Assembly (NCBI GenBank): GCA_026986115.1
Contig: JALSPG010000091.1
Span: 1-34,336, forward strand
Source: Thermodesulfobacteriales bacterium
Lineage (GTDB): Bacteria; Desulfobacterota; Thermodesulfobacteria; Thermodesulfobacteriales; Thermodesulfatatoraceae
Direction of reading: 5' to 3'
Length of the DNA stretch: 34,336 bases
Shown here: in pieces, positions 17,290-25,683 of the stretch
Numbering within the stretch: the first letter of the stretch is position 1
Layout: each line of letters starts with the position of its first letter
Translations under genes and position numbers: made by a program
Notes under the pieces: generated by a model
Told to the model about the DNA's origin: nothing
The model's input: only the letters and a program-made list of their open reading frames with translations
Databases searched by the model: none

Positions 17290-17558
17290 TAACCGCGTAA
17301 ACCTAACGCTTTAACAATATTTCGGTAACGTTCGAAATCCGTGCGTTTAAGGTAGTTAAGAAGTCTGCGGCGTTGTCCTACAAGTTTAAGAAGGCCCCTT
17401 CTAGAATGATGATCTTTCTTGTGGATCTTGAAATGCTCTTCCAAGTGTTTGATACGGGCTGTAAGAAGGGCAATCTGTACCTCCGGACTCCCCGTATCAT
17501 TAGGGTGTCTAGCAAACTTTTCGATAATCTCTCTCTTTACCTCGGCATCAAAGGCCAT
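17289..17558 (-). CDS. rpsO: 30S ribosomal protein S15
   Basis: This is an 89-residue protein with the S15 hallmarks: [42 protein letters not shown] and a final ...[12 protein letters not shown]. It binds the central domain of 16S rRNA and drives early 30S assembly. I start at ATG 17558 (MAFDAEV) because AAGGAGG is seven bases before it; a TTG two codons earlier sits too close to that site. It lies between truB and pnp as in many bacteria. Confidence 0.96.
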   Translation of the reverse strand: MAFDAEVKREIIEKFARHPNDTGSPEVQIALLTARIKHLEEHFKIHKKDHHSRRGLLKLVGQRRRLLNYLKRTDFERYRNIVKALGLRG

Positions 17559-17591
17559 TTTCAAACCTCCTTTATATGAGATTTAAGCCCA

Positions 17592-17611
17592 GAGGGGGCT
17601 AGGCCACCCTC
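17592..17611 (-). promoter_or_regulatory. Small hairpin in the rpsO leader
   Basis: GAGGG and CCCTC (17607-17611 and 17592-17596 on the plus strand) can pair around a 10-base loop, 34 bases before the rpsO start codon. S15 of many bacteria represses its own mRNA through a leader structure, so this is a candidate for that site. I cannot match it to a described S15 leader class. Confidence 0.3.
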
Positions 17612-17665
17612 CGCGCGTAAAACTTGCTTCTCAAACTTACCTCAAACCCGGTCCTTTGGCCAGAA

Positions 17666-18604
17666 TTAGGTCTCAGGAAAAACCCGTACCATTTTTACAT
17701 TACCTGAGGCATAAAGATCAGAAGGATACTCTAAAACCGCTACTAGCTTTCCATCTGGAGTCACCAGCCGCAACCATGGTATCCGAGGTTTCTGGGAGAC
17801 TTTTTGAAGACGTATCATGTTGGCCAGAGAGGAAATAGCAAGCGGGCGGCCATTTCGAATGCGCAAAGCCAAATCTTCACCAATAGTAAGGGCAGGAATA
17901 AACTCAAGAGCCTTTGCAGGAGGGATAATATAGCGTTCAATTTCTCTTTGTTTAAGAAGTTCTTCAAGCTCTTCTAGCGTAATTGCCTCCTCTAAGGTAA
18001 AAGGCCCTTTACGTAAGCGCCTTAATTCTGCCAAAACGGCTCCACAGCCGAGCCTTTTTCCTACTTCATGTATGAGACTGCGAAGATAAGTCCCCTTTCC
18101 GCAATAAATTCGAAATTTCACCCGAGGCGGATCAAAAGCCAAGGCTTCAAACTCAAGGATTTCTATTTTTTTAGGTGGTTTTTCTACCTTCAGACCTTCG
18201 CGGGCATATTTATAAAGAGGCCGACCATGCAACTTAGCTGCGGAAAAAGGTGGAGGAGTTTGCTCCAAAACCCCTACAAACTCCTCAAAAACTTGTTGGA
18301 TATCATCAAGAGTCAAGTCTTTGGGAACTGGATGGCGGGCGGTAATTTCACCGGTAATATCGTATGTTTCGGTTTCAATTCCTAGCTCCATCACCCCCTC
18401 ATATTCTTTATCGCCTGCCAGAATGAACTGGGCAATCTTGGTACCCTTGCCTAAACAAATAGGAAGTACCCCAGTAGCAAACGGATCCAGAGTGCCACCA
18501 TGGCCCGCTTTGCGAACTTTAAGCTTTTTTTTAACTTTTTCCACTATCTGAGTAGAACTAAAACCTTCGGGTTTATCTATCACTAGGACTCCATCTTTTT
18601 TCAT
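17666..18604 (-). CDS. truB: tRNA pseudouridine(55) synthase
   Basis: This 312-residue enzyme makes the T-loop pseudouridine 55 in tRNA. Visible motifs are GVLVIDKPEGFSS, the catalytic GHGGTLDPFATGVLP (D40), YEGVMELGIETETYD, VKFRIYCGKGTYLRSLIHEVG and a C-terminal PUA-like region. The start overlaps the nrnA stop (ATGA). It belongs to the nusA-infB operon, where truB usually follows rbfA. Confidence 0.96.
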   Translation of the reverse strand: MKKDGVLVIDKPEGFSSTQIVEKVKKKLKVRKAGHGGTLDPFATGVLPICLGKGTKIAQFILAGDKEYEGVMELGIETETYDITGEITARHPVPKDLTLDDIQQVFEEFVGVLEQTPPPFSAAKLHGRPLYKYAREGLKVEKPPKKIEILEFEALAFDPPRVKFRIYCGKGTYLRSLIHEVGKRLGCGAVLAELRRLRKGPFTLEEAITLEELEELLKQREIERYIIPPAKALEFIPALTIGEDLALRIRNGRPLAISSLANMIRLQKVSQKPRIPWLRLVTPDGKLVAVLEYPSDLYASGNVKMVRVFPET

Positions 18605-19557
18605 GAAATAAGGGCCTCCAATTCTTTTAAGAGTATGTAACCAAGGGATTTGAGGTCGGTCTTCGATTTAAAGCCCGCCGCAAAACGATGCCCCCCGCCC
18701 CCAAAATGAGCAGCAAAAGTGGCCACGTTTATTTTTCCTCGGCTACGAAGGCTCACAGAAATTTCACCAGGCTTAAATTCTTTTAAAAGCACACTTACCT
18801 CTACACCTTCGATTCCCCGAAAAAAGGTAGCAAAATCGTCAGAATCAGCCTTAGAGGCTTTACATTCCTTATAATCTTCGTGCGAAAGAAAGGAAAAGGC
18901 TATTTGGCCTTCACCTGAAAGCCGGAGATGAGAAAGCGCCTTTTTTAATAAACAAAGGCGTGAGAAAGGATAACGTTCGGTAAGACGTTCGGCCACAAAG
19001 GCCGGATTCACCCCCACCTCGATAAGCCTTTGGGCCAAAGCAAAAGTTTCGGCTGTGGTCTGCTGAAACCTAAACCCTCCGGTATCGGAAAAAATGGCTA
19101 CGTATAAATTTAGGGCGATAGCAGGGGTGAGAGAAACATTGAGTAGCTTTAAAAGTTTATAGACTAAAGCTCCCGTAGCATAAGTAAGCTCCACATGACG
19201 TTTGGTGCCAAGGTTTCCGCTCACTTCATGATGATCAAGAACCAGAATTTCACTTAAATCCTTGACAAAAGCCTCTGCTTTTTCTCCCAAGCGCGAGGCC
19301 TCACCACAATCAAGGATTATGGCAGTCCAGTCTTTGTCAGGAGGTATCTTATAGTACAAAAGATCTTTACCAGGGAGAAATTCGTAAACAGAAGGCAATT
19401 CATCTGCTAGATAAGGCCATACTTCTTTGTCTTTTTCTTTAAGGGCAATTGTTAGGGCGAGCAAAGAACCTATGCCATCGCCATCGGGGTTCACATGGGT
19501 GGCCAGGAAAAAACGAGGGGCTTTTTCTATTATGGGGAGGAATTCTTCAAGAGCCAT
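18601..19557 (-). CDS. nrnA: DHH/DHHA1 phosphoesterase, NrnA-like (oligoribonuclease / pAp phosphatase)
   Basis: This is 318 residues from ATG 19557 (MALEEFLPII); the frame is open to a TTG at 19584, and the upstream portion is not family-like. Neither start has a clear Shine-Dalgarno. DHH-family metal motifs are HVNPDGDGIGS, ILDCGEASR, LVLDHHEV and IFSDTGGFRFQQTT. The DHHA1 motif GGGGHRFAAGF occurs near the C-terminus. NrnA degrades 2-5-nucleotide RNAs (and in some species pGpG) and 3'-phosphoadenosine-5'-phosphate. It overlaps rbfA by 11 bases and truB by 4, which fits the nusA operon of many non-gamma bacteria. Confidence 0.9.
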   Translation of the reverse strand: MALEEFLPIIEKAPRFFLATHVNPDGDGIGSLLALTIALKEKDKEVWPYLADELPSVYEFLPGKDLLYYKIPPDKDWTAIILDCGEASRLGEKAEAFVKDLSEILVLDHHEVSGNLGTKRHVELTYATGALVYKLLKLLNVSLTPAIALNLYVAIFSDTGGFRFQQTTAETFALAQRLIEVGVNPAFVAERLTERYPFSRLCLLKKALSHLRLSGEGQIAFSFLSHEDYKECKASKADSDDFATFFRGIEGVEVSVLLKEFKPGEISVSLRSRGKINVATFAAHFGGGGHRFAAGFKSKTDLKSLGYILLKELEALIS

Positions 19558-19897
19558 GACGAATGCGTTCGAAGAGGGCCTCAAGTCGTGCTTCTTCTTC
19601 GCTTTTCTTGTCCACCAAAAACTCTAACTCTGGCACAAATTTGGTATAAAGTCTTTGCGCCAAAAGATGTCGGATATAGGAACCGGCCCGTTTGAAACCT
19701 CGCCGCGCAGCTTCCTCAGCTTCTTCCCCCCCGTGAACCACATAATAGACCTTGGCTTGTTTGAGATCAGGGCTTACCTGTACCTTGGAAATAGTTATTA
19801 ATCCCTGGAGCTCCGGATCACTGAGCTCCTCACGTAATATTTGCGAGATCTCTTCCTGGATAAAATCAGCCAAACGTCGATCTCGATGCCCTTTCAT
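19547..19897 (-). CDS. rbfA: Ribosome-binding factor A
   Basis: This is a 116-residue KH-type 30S maturation factor. It has the RbfA N-terminus (HRDRRLADFIQEEISQILRE), LITISKVQVSPDLKQAKVYY and a C-terminal RLYTKFVPELEFLVDKKSEEE-like stretch (only its ends are cited: RLYTKFVPELEF and VDKKSEEE). It helps process the 5' end of 16S rRNA and supports cold or stress growth. It is 5 bases from the DUF503 gene and overlaps nrnA, so all are one transcript. Confidence 0.95.
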   Translation of the reverse strand: MKGHRDRRLADFIQEEISQILREELSDPELQGLITISKVQVSPDLKQAKVYYVVHGGEEAEEAARRGFKRAGSYIRHLLAQRLYTKFVPELEFLVDKKSEEEARLEALFERIRHGS

Positions 19898-19902
19898 TTT
19901 AT

Positions 19903-20193
19903 TTACATGGAGATGAGGTCTATTTCGGCCTGAATAATCTCAAAATCGTCAAATTCTTCCATATAATCTAGAACTTTGTCGAGAATACTATTTACAAGCC
20001 TTGTATCAGGACCGACTGCCGAAATTCCAATAACGGCCTTTTGCCACAGGTCTTGATCTGCAACCTCAGAAACCGCAAGGTTTTTAAAGCGCCCGTTAAC
20101 CCGCTGAATCAACTTTTTCACTACCTGCCGTTTCCCTTTAAGGGAACGAGTCTCTGGAATATGTAAAGAAACCTTAATCACCCCTACTACCAT
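19903..20193 (-). CDS. DUF503 / YlxP-family protein
   Basis: This is a 96-residue protein matching the DUF503 (YlxP) family: a start of the MVVGVIKVSLHIPETRSLKGKRQ type, and IGISAVGPDTRLVNSILDKV in the middle. Bacillus YlxP is encoded in the same place between infB and rbfA and has been linked to ribosome assembly, though its molecular role is poorly defined. Only two bases separate it from infB. Confidence 0.92.
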   Translation of the reverse strand: MVVGVIKVSLHIPETRSLKGKRQVVKKLIQRVNGRFKNLAVSEVADQDLWQKAVIGISAVGPDTRLVNSILDKVLDYMEEFDDFEIIQAEIDLISM

Positions 20194-20195
20194 AA

Positions 20196-22919
20196 CTAAT
20201 GAAGTTCGCGTTTGATTTCGACCACCTCAAAGGCTTCAATAATATCGCCTACTTTGATGTCTTGGAAATTCTCAAGCCCTACACCACATTCGTACCCAGC
20301 AACAACTTCTTTAACGTCCTCTTTAAAACGTTTGAGAGAAGCGATCTTTCCGGTATATATCACCACGTTGTCCCGCAAAAGTCGCACCTTGGCTCCACGC
20401 TCAAGTTTCCCCTCCTTCACATAACAACCCGCCACCACTCCGACTTTGGGTACTTTGAAGGTAGCCCGCACTTCTGCCACCCCTACCACCTGCTCTTCGT
20501 ATTCGGGTTCCAAAAGACCGCTCATAGCGGCTTTTACATCTTCGATAAGTTTATAAATCACGTCGTAGAAACGCACCTCTACCTTCTCTTGCTCAGCAAG
20601 TTCCTTTGCTTTAGAAGTGGGCCGCACGTTGAAACCAATCACAATGGCATCAGAAGCCGAAGCCAGCATAATATCGCTCTCAGTAATAGCACCAATTCCC
20701 GAACGGATAATATTCACCCGCACTTCATCGGTAGAAAGCTTGTTAAGAGAATCTTTTAAGGCTTCAAGTGTACCTTGCACATCAGCCTTAAGAACCACTT
20801 TAAGCTCTTTGATTTCACCTTCCTTGAGTTTTTCAAAGAGTTTTTCAAGTGACATCTTGGCCTCACGGGCCATCTCTGCCTCGCGTTGCTTGCGGGCCCG
20901 ATATTCTGCCACCTTTCGTGCCTTCTGCTCGTCAGGCATTACAATAAAGTCGTCTCCTGCCTGGGGAACCTCGTGAAAACCAAGCACTTCCACCGGAGTT
21001 GCTGGACCTGCCTCCTTAAGACGCTTTCCTCGTTCATCAAGCATAGCCCTTACTCTTCCGTAGGTGGTCCCAGCTACAAAAGGATCACCTTCCTTTAAGG
21101 TTCCTTCTTGGATAATAACCGTAGCCACCGGCCCGCGGCCTTTATCCAGACGAGATTCGATAATGCGACCTCTGGCAGGACGCTTAGGAGCCGCTTTAAG
21201 CTCAAGCATCTCCGCCTGAAGAAGAACAAGTTCTAAAAGGTCTTCGATTCCAATCTTCTTTTTGGCCGAAATCTCAGCATAAAGGGTGTCTCCTCCCCAA
21301 TCTTCAGGTACTAATCCAAGTTCGGCCAACTCGCTCTTCACCCTTTCAGGATTAGCATCAGGCTTGTCAATTTTGTTGATAGCCACCACGATGGGTACCC
21401 CGGCAGCACGGGCATGGTCGATAGCCTCTTTGGTCTGATCCATTACCCCATCGTCGGCGGCCACCACCAAAATGACAATATCTGTCACCTGGGCCCCACG
21501 AGCACGCATATGGGTAAAGGCTTCGTGCCCTGGAGTATCAATAAAGGTTATCTCCTGACCATCTTTGAGCTTTACTTTATAAGCTCCTATGTGTTGGGTA
21601 ATACCTCCGGCTTCTCGTGAAACGACATCTGTTTCGCGAATAGCATCAAGGAGGGTGGTCTTACCATGATCTACATGCCCCATTACGGTAACCACTGGGG
21701 GGCGAGGCTTAAGTTCTTCCGGAGAAGGAGGGGTATACTCTAAAAGCTGTTCTTCCTCGATGGCAGCCTGCTCCACTTCGTAACCGAATTCTGCAGCCAC
21801 AATAGCAGCAGTTTCCGGATCTATAGATTGATTAATAGTGACCATGGTACCGAGCTCCATAAATTTGCGGATCACATCAGCCGCCTTAACTCCCATCGCC
21901 TTGGCCAGTTCCCCTACTTGAATAGATTCATAAACTTTGATTTTTTTCTCTTTTTTGGGCAGAGTACCCGGACGTTCGGGCTCTTTCTTTTCAACTACTT
22001 TCTTTTCTTCATCAGACCCTTCAAAAGGTTGAACTTCCTCGCTTACAGCTTCCAAAAGCTCTTCGGTTGGTTTTTCAAGCTCCTCCATTAATTCTAACTC
22101 TTCAAGGATTTCTTCTCGCTCCCTTCGTGGACGAGAGGCCTTCTTTTTGGCTGCTTTTTTATGAAATTCGTCGAGTTCCACTACTTGTCTTTTCTTCTTT
22201 TTCTTTTTCTTCTCTGGCTCGGGTTTTCTTTCTGGTTCTACCGCACGAGGAGCCTGGGCTTCGGGTTTAGGACGCTTTTCAAATTCGGTAACTACTCGAC
22301 GCCCCTTCAAAGATCTTGAAGGTCTTTCGGTTTTTTTGCTGGGTTCCACCACTTGCTTGGCTACCCCTACTGTACGGGCTACTACCTTCGGCCCACGAGG
22401 TTTAACTTCCTCTTTTTCTTCTGGAGACTTTTCTAATTTTGGAACAGCCTCTTCAATTTTGGGTTTTTCTTCTCTTGGGAGGCTTTCTTTCATCTCCGGA
22501 GCTTCAGGGGGCTTCTTCTCAACCGGAGTTTTTTCGGCCTCAAGAGGTTTTTCAGCTTCAAGGGACTTTTCGGCCTCGACTTTTTCTGCAGGCTTGGCCA
22601 CTGGTTTTTTAATCACAAGTTTTATTTTGAGCTTCTTCTCAGGCTTTTTGGGGGTCTCTTGTTTTTCAGTCGCAGGCTCTCCTTCAGCCCCTCTACGCCT
22701 CACAATAACTACTGGGCGTTTCGGAGCCGGCTTTTCCTCACTAGAATTTTCTTTCTGCGACCAATTTTTAAGCTCCCGTCTCACCCTTTCTGCGTCCTCT
22801 TCACTAAGGGTGCTAGAATGGCTTTTAACATCAAAACCAAGCTCTTGAATACGCTTTGTAAGCTCCTTGGGAGTAACCCCCATTTCTTTTGCTAAATCAT
22901 AAATTCTTACCTTACTCAT
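20196..22919 (-). CDS. infB: Translation initiation factor IF-2
   Basis: This is a 907-residue GTPase that brings fMet-tRNA to the 30S subunit. There is an N-terminal IF2_N domain (1-50), then a long, low-complexity, Lys/Glu/Pro linker (about 55-320) containing short repeats such as [11 protein letters not shown] and a run of seven Lys after EPE. A second IF2_N domain (about 326-385) follows. The G domain has GHVDHGKT (414-421), DTPGHEAF and NKIDKPD, and then come beta-barrel and C-terminal fMet-binding domains. The start overlaps ylxR by 8 bases. Confidence 0.97.
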   Translation of the reverse strand: MSKVRIYDLAKEMGVTPKELTKRIQELGFDVKSHSSTLSEEDAERVRRELKNWSQKENSSEEKPAPKRPVVIVRRRGAEGEPATEKQETPKKPEKKLKIKLVIKKPVAKPAEKVEAEKSLEAEKPLEAEKTPVEKKPPEAPEMKESLPREEKPKIEEAVPKLEKSPEEKEEVKPRGPKVVARTVGVAKQVVEPSKKTERPSRSLKGRRVVTEFEKRPKPEAQAPRAVEPERKPEPEKKKKKKKRQVVELDEFHKKAAKKKASRPRREREEILEELELMEELEKPTEELLEAVSEEVQPFEGSDEEKKVVEKKEPERPGTLPKKEKKIKVYESIQVGELAKAMGVKAADVIRKFMELGTMVTINQSIDPETAAIVAAEFGYEVEQAAIEEEQLLEYTPPSPEELKPRPPVVTVMGHVDHGKTTLLDAIRETDVVSREAGGITQHIGAYKVKLKDGQEITFIDTPGHEAFTHMRARGAQVTDIVILVVAADDGVMDQTKEAIDHARAAGVPIVVAINKIDKPDANPERVKSELAELGLVPEDWGGDTLYAEISAKKKIGIEDLLELVLLQAEMLELKAAPKRPARGRIIESRLDKGRGPVATVIIQEGTLKEGDPFVAGTTYGRVRAMLDERGKRLKEAGPATPVEVLGFHEVPQAGDDFIVMPDEQKARKVAEYRARKQREAEMAREAKMSLEKLFEKLKEGEIKELKVVLKADVQGTLEALKDSLNKLSTDEVRVNIIRSGIGAITESDIMLASASDAIVIGFNVRPTSKAKELAEQEKVEVRFYDVIYKLIEDVKAAMSGLLEPEYEEQVVGVAEVRATFKVPKVGVVAGCYVKEGKLERGAKVRLLRDNVVIYTGKIASLKRFKEDVKEVVAGYECGVGLENFQDIKVGDIIEAFEVVEIKRELH

Positions 22920-23229
22920 TTGTCGTGTTGCCCCCTTTGCGCGATGCTATCATCGCCAAAATTCTGTCAATAGTTTTTTGTGGAAGCTCCCGAGCGCGGC
23001 CCTTAAAGGCCCAACGGAGTCTCTTGTCTCCGTGTTTGGTAAAAAGTTTGGCCACACAAGCATCCGTTGGGCAAACATAGGCCCCTCTCCCCGGAAGCCT
23101 TTGTTTTTCATCAAAAAGCACACAACCCCTTTCATCTAGAACCAAACGTAAAAGCTCCTGTTTGGCAGTCTTTTTCTTACAAATGATACAAGATCTTTGC
23201 GGAACATGCCGCTTATGCTTCGTGAACAT
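22912..23229 (-). CDS. ylxR: YlxR-family RNA-binding protein (DUF448)
   Basis: This is a 105-residue protein with the YlxR signature: [21 protein letters not shown] followed by LPGRGAYVC (cited in parts), and a basic C-terminal half. Cysteines at the N-terminus are typical. The family occupies this exact place between nusA and infB; it is thought to bind RNA, and in Bacillus it is described as a modulator of transcription and of RNase P, but its role here is unknown. It overlaps nusA by 17 bases and infB by 8. Confidence 0.93.
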   Translation of the reverse strand: MFTKHKRHVPQRSCIICKKKTAKQELLRLVLDERGCVLFDEKQRLPGRGAYVCPTDACVAKLFTKHGDKRLRWAFKGRARELPQKTIDRILAMIASRKGGNTTNE

Positions 23230-24553
23230 TTTTTTCTAAATCTTCTGCAAGAGAAACTCCTCCTTCATCTAAAGGGGCTTCTGCTTGCTTTTCTTCAGAG
23301 GTTCTTTCCATTTCACCTTTTTCGGCAAGATGTTTACGAGCAGCCTCTATCAAGGCCTTGGCTTCAGAATTTTTAATCCGGGCAATGTCTGCTACCTGTT
23401 CTATCTCTGCTTGTGCTAGATCTTTTATGCTTTTGAGACCCTTATCATAGAGTTTGGCTGCGATTTCTTCATTCATCCCTTCTAAAGAAAGTAATTCCTG
23501 AAAATGTGGATCCTGCCGACGCATATACTGAGTCTCACTCATTACATCTATACGCCAACCAAGAAGCTTGGAGGCCAGACGCACGTTTTGCCCTTGTTTT
23601 CCAATAGCAAGAGAGAGTTGATCATCAGGAACAATAACTTCAAGGGTCTTATTATCTTCATCTACAATCACCCTGGTGCACTCTGCAGGAGCCAAGGCAT
23701 TATAAACGAGCTTAGCTGGATCTGGACTCCAAGGAATAATATCAATCTTTTCTCCTCGAAGCTCCTGCACCACCGCCTGGACCCTAGAACCTTTAAGCCC
23801 TACACAGGCTCCCACAGGATCCACATCTGGATCCGAAGAAACTACCGCCATTTTTGCTCGACTACCGGGTTCTCTGGCTACGGCTATAATTTTCACAATC
23901 CCTTCTCGTATTTCCGGAACTTCAAGCTCAAAGAGTTTTTTGAGAAAATCTGGATGAGTACGAGAAAGGACAATTTGAGGATCTCTCCCAGAACGATTCA
24001 CTTCGACAATCAAGGCCCGAATACGATCTCCCCGGTGATAACGCTCGTTTGGAATCTGTTCCGAGGTAGGAAGTACGGCTTCCGCCCTTCCAAGTTGAAC
24101 GATAACATTACCCCTGTCAAAGCGGTGTACAAAACCGCTTACGATTTGACCCACACGGTCTTTAAATTCCTGATAAATAAGCTCTCTTTCTGCCCCACGA
24201 ACCTTTTGAGTAAGAATCTGTTTGGCTAATTGAGCCGCAATTCGACCCATTTCTCTTACATCTACTTGAGTTCCGATTTCATCTCCAATTTGAACATTAG
24301 GGTCATATTGCTTGGCTTCTTCAAGAGCTATCTCTGTTTCAGGGTCTTCTACTTTCTCCACCACCCGACGAAAACGATAAACTTCAATTTCTCCAGTATC
24401 TTCATTGTACTGGGCATCTATAATAGCCCGGGAACCAAATTTTTTCCGGGCTGCGGCTTTCATCCCCTCTACTAAAGCTTCGATGATTACTTCACGCGGA
24501 ATACCTTTTTCTTTACTAAACTGATCTACAAGTTTTTTAATTTCTCCAGCCAT
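23213..24553 (-). CDS. nusA: Transcription termination/antitermination factor NusA
   Basis: This is 446 residues from ATG 24553 (MAGEIKKLVDQ), with GAGGGGAG four bases upstream; the seven extra codons in front run back into the intergenic space and are not family-like. Order: N-terminal RNA polymerase-binding domain, S1 domain (about 135-200), KH1/KH2 (GVGACVGLKGSRVQ-type and IGKQGQNVRLASKLLGW are seen) and a C-terminal helix-hairpin-helix segment. There is an acidic tail but no second acidic repeat. NusA controls pausing, termination and antitermination, and in E. coli regulates its own operon. Confidence 0.96.
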   Translation of the reverse strand: MAGEIKKLVDQFSKEKGIPREVIIEALVEGMKAAARKKFGSRAIIDAQYNEDTGEIEVYRFRRVVEKVEDPETEIALEEAKQYDPNVQIGDEIGTQVDVREMGRIAAQLAKQILTQKVRGAERELIYQEFKDRVGQIVSGFVHRFDRGNVIVQLGRAEAVLPTSEQIPNERYHRGDRIRALIVEVNRSGRDPQIVLSRTHPDFLKKLFELEVPEIREGIVKIIAVAREPGSRAKMAVVSSDPDVDPVGACVGLKGSRVQAVVQELRGEKIDIIPWSPDPAKLVYNALAPAECTRVIVDEDNKTLEVIVPDDQLSLAIGKQGQNVRLASKLLGWRIDVMSETQYMRRQDPHFQELLSLEGMNEEIAAKLYDKGLKSIKDLAQAEIEQVADIARIKNSEAKALIEAARKHLAEKGEMERTSEEKQAEAPLDEGGVSLAEDLEKNVHEA

Positions 24554-24563
24554 TTTTCTCCCC

Positions 24564-25034
24564 TCAGACGTCAAACTCGAATTTGATATGGGCTTTCTTT
24601 ATCTTATTCCTGGGCAATCTCCAAACCCTGCCGTCAACTTCTAAAAGAATCTCTTCACCTTCAATGCCCCGCAAAAGACCAGTAAAGTTTCGACGGCCCT
24701 CTAAAGGCTCTTTGAGCTGAATTTTTACTTTATCGCCGGCAAATTTTTTAAAATCTTCCCTCTTACGTAAAGGACGATCTAACCCCGGAGAAGAAACCTC
24801 AAGATTATAAGAATGATGAATGAAATCTTTGGCATCTAAAAGGTCTCCCAAGATCTCACTTACTCGCACACAATCTCCCAGAGTTACCCCACCAGGCTTG
24901 TCAATATAGAGGCGTAATACCCAGCCCTGGCGCTCTCTCTGGAATTCGATGTCCACCAGTTCAAGGCCCAAGCTTATGATCACAGGCTCTGCCAGCTCCC
25001 AAACCTTTTTGATGATCTCTTCTCGGTTGTTCAT
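24564..25034 (-). CDS. rimP: Ribosome maturation factor RimP
   Basis: This is 156 residues from ATG 25034 (MNNREEIIKKVW). Only a weak GGAAG sits upstream. The frame is open 12 codons further, but that stretch runs through the terminator hairpin and is not family-like. Family features include VDIEFQRERQGWVLRLYIDK, DCVRVSEILGDLLD and the conserved LEVSSPGLDRPL. RimP is needed for 30S maturation. It is the first protein gene of the nusA operon, 10 bases from nusA, and is separated from the tRNA gene by a strong terminator-like hairpin. Confidence 0.95.
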   Translation of the reverse strand: MNNREEIIKKVWELAEPVIISLGLELVDIEFQRERQGWVLRLYIDKPGGVTLGDCVRVSEILGDLLDAKDFIHHSYNLEVSSPGLDRPLRKREDFKKFAGDKVKIQLKEPLEGRRNFTGLLRGIEGEEILLEVDGRVWRLPRNKIKKAHIKFEFDV

Positions 25035-25047
25035 GCTTCCATAACAA

Positions 25048-25074
25048 AAAAGTGGGCACTCAGGGCCCACTTTT
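25048..25074 (-). terminator. Terminator / attenuator between tRNA-Gly and rimP
   Basis: AAAAGTGGGC (48-57 of the 25000s) and GCCCACTTTT (65-74) form a perfect 10-bp stem with a 7-base loop; in the minus direction it continues as TTTTTTG, counting the two extra U residues. It ends the tRNA transcript 14 bases before the rimP ATG. Read-through or antitermination must occur for rimP-nusA to be made from the promoter at 25237, unless there is another start I cannot see. Confidence 0.8.
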
Positions 25075-25094
25075 AAAGAAACCCTTTGTTTATT

Positions 25095-25114
25095 TTAAGC
25101 CCCTATGGGCTTAA
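25095..25114 (-). other. Short hairpin just after tRNA-Gly
   Basis: TTAAGCCC (minus strand, 25114-25107) and GGGCTTAA (25102-25095) form a perfect 8-bp stem with a 4-base loop, 4 bases past the tRNA CCA. It has no U-tract. A role in tRNA 3' processing is plausible. Confidence 0.5.
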
Positions 25115-25118
25115 TTTC

Positions 25119-25194
25119 TGGAGCGGGCAACGGGACTCGAACCCGCGACCCTCAGCTTGGGAAGCTGATGCTCTACCAACTGAGCTATACCCGC
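25119..25194 (-). tRNA. tRNA-Gly (anticodon CCC)
   Basis: This is a 76-base cloverleaf with the 3' CCA encoded. The acceptor stem GCGGGTA pairs with TGCCCGC, including a U-G pair. The D-arm GCTC-AGTTGGTA-GAGC, the anticodon arm TCAGC-TTCCCAA-GCTGA with anticodon CCC, and the T-arm GCGGG-TTCGAGT-CCCGT are all present. The discriminator base is U73, as expected for bacterial tRNA-Gly. It reads GGG codons. It lies upstream of rimP-nusA-infB, where E. coli has a tRNA-fMet gene (metY). Confidence 0.97.
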
Positions 25195-25208
25195 TCCGAG
25201 CATTTTAT

Positions 25209-25237
25209 ATAATAGAGGGAGGAAAAAAGGGTGTCAA
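25209..25237 (-). promoter_or_regulatory. Sigma-70 promoter of tRNA-Gly and the nusA operon
   Basis: On the minus strand TTGACA (25237-25232) and TATTAT (25214-25209) are separated by 17 bases. This is a full consensus -35 and a -10 with one mismatch, ending 14 bases before the tRNA 5' end. It is the strongest promoter sequence seen in the window. Confidence 0.88.
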
Positions 25238-25294
25238 GATTGTGAAGGTTCAACTTTCCATTTGGTAAACATTGCTCTGTTCACAAAATCGCCG

Positions 25295-25660
25295 CTACTG
25301 TAGAGCGCCTTCTCCAGGAATAATGTCTATTTCTTTTATCTTCTCATCCTTACTCCACAAAACCCATACATTTCGAATATTCTTATTTTTAATATATGAA
25401 CAATTGAGCTTTCTTTTCTCAACCAAATCTCCTTTAAAACTTACTTCGTATAGAGGAGCTCTTAAACATTCTATTTTAAGTTTGCGAATAGAACCATTAT
25501 TTTGTATTTCAAGGATAATAAATTTACCATGAATCTTGATATTTGCGGAATTCTTTTTAAATAGGGTTCTCACTGAAGATAAATAATTTTGGGCCTGACA
25601 ATTACCAACTAAGAAAAAAAATAACAGGGAAAACGATAACAAAAAAGACAATATTTTCAT
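25295..25660 (-). CDS. Small exported protein of unknown function, last in the pilus operon
   Basis: This is 121 residues from ATG 25660, five bases after GGAGG. A GTG two codons earlier is too near that site. It has a long signal peptide (MKILSFLLSFSLLFFFLVG, with likely cleavage after CQA), and the mature part is Lys/Asn/Ile-rich with no recognised domain; two Cys (in IECLRAP and LNCSYIK). It begins 23 bases past the pilY1 stop, in the same AT-rich style, and is probably co-transcribed with pilY1. A helper of pilus assembly or of PilY1 folding is only a guess from position. Confidence 0.75.
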   Translation of the reverse strand: MKILSFLLSFSLLFFFLVGNCQAQNYLSSVRTLFKKNSANIKIHGKFIILEIQNNGSIRKLKIECLRAPLYEVSFKGDLVEKRKLNCSYIKNKNIRNVWVLWSKDEKIKEIDIIPGEGALQ

Positions 25661-25683
25661 TGCCACCTCCTAAATAGGGAAAA

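Noticed and set aside
25086-25268. Plus-strand open frame of 60 codons across the tRNA gene
   Set aside because: It is the reverse complement of tRNA-Gly and its promoter; the frequently mis-annotated RDSNPRPSAWEADALPTEL-type peptide is a known tRNA artefact.
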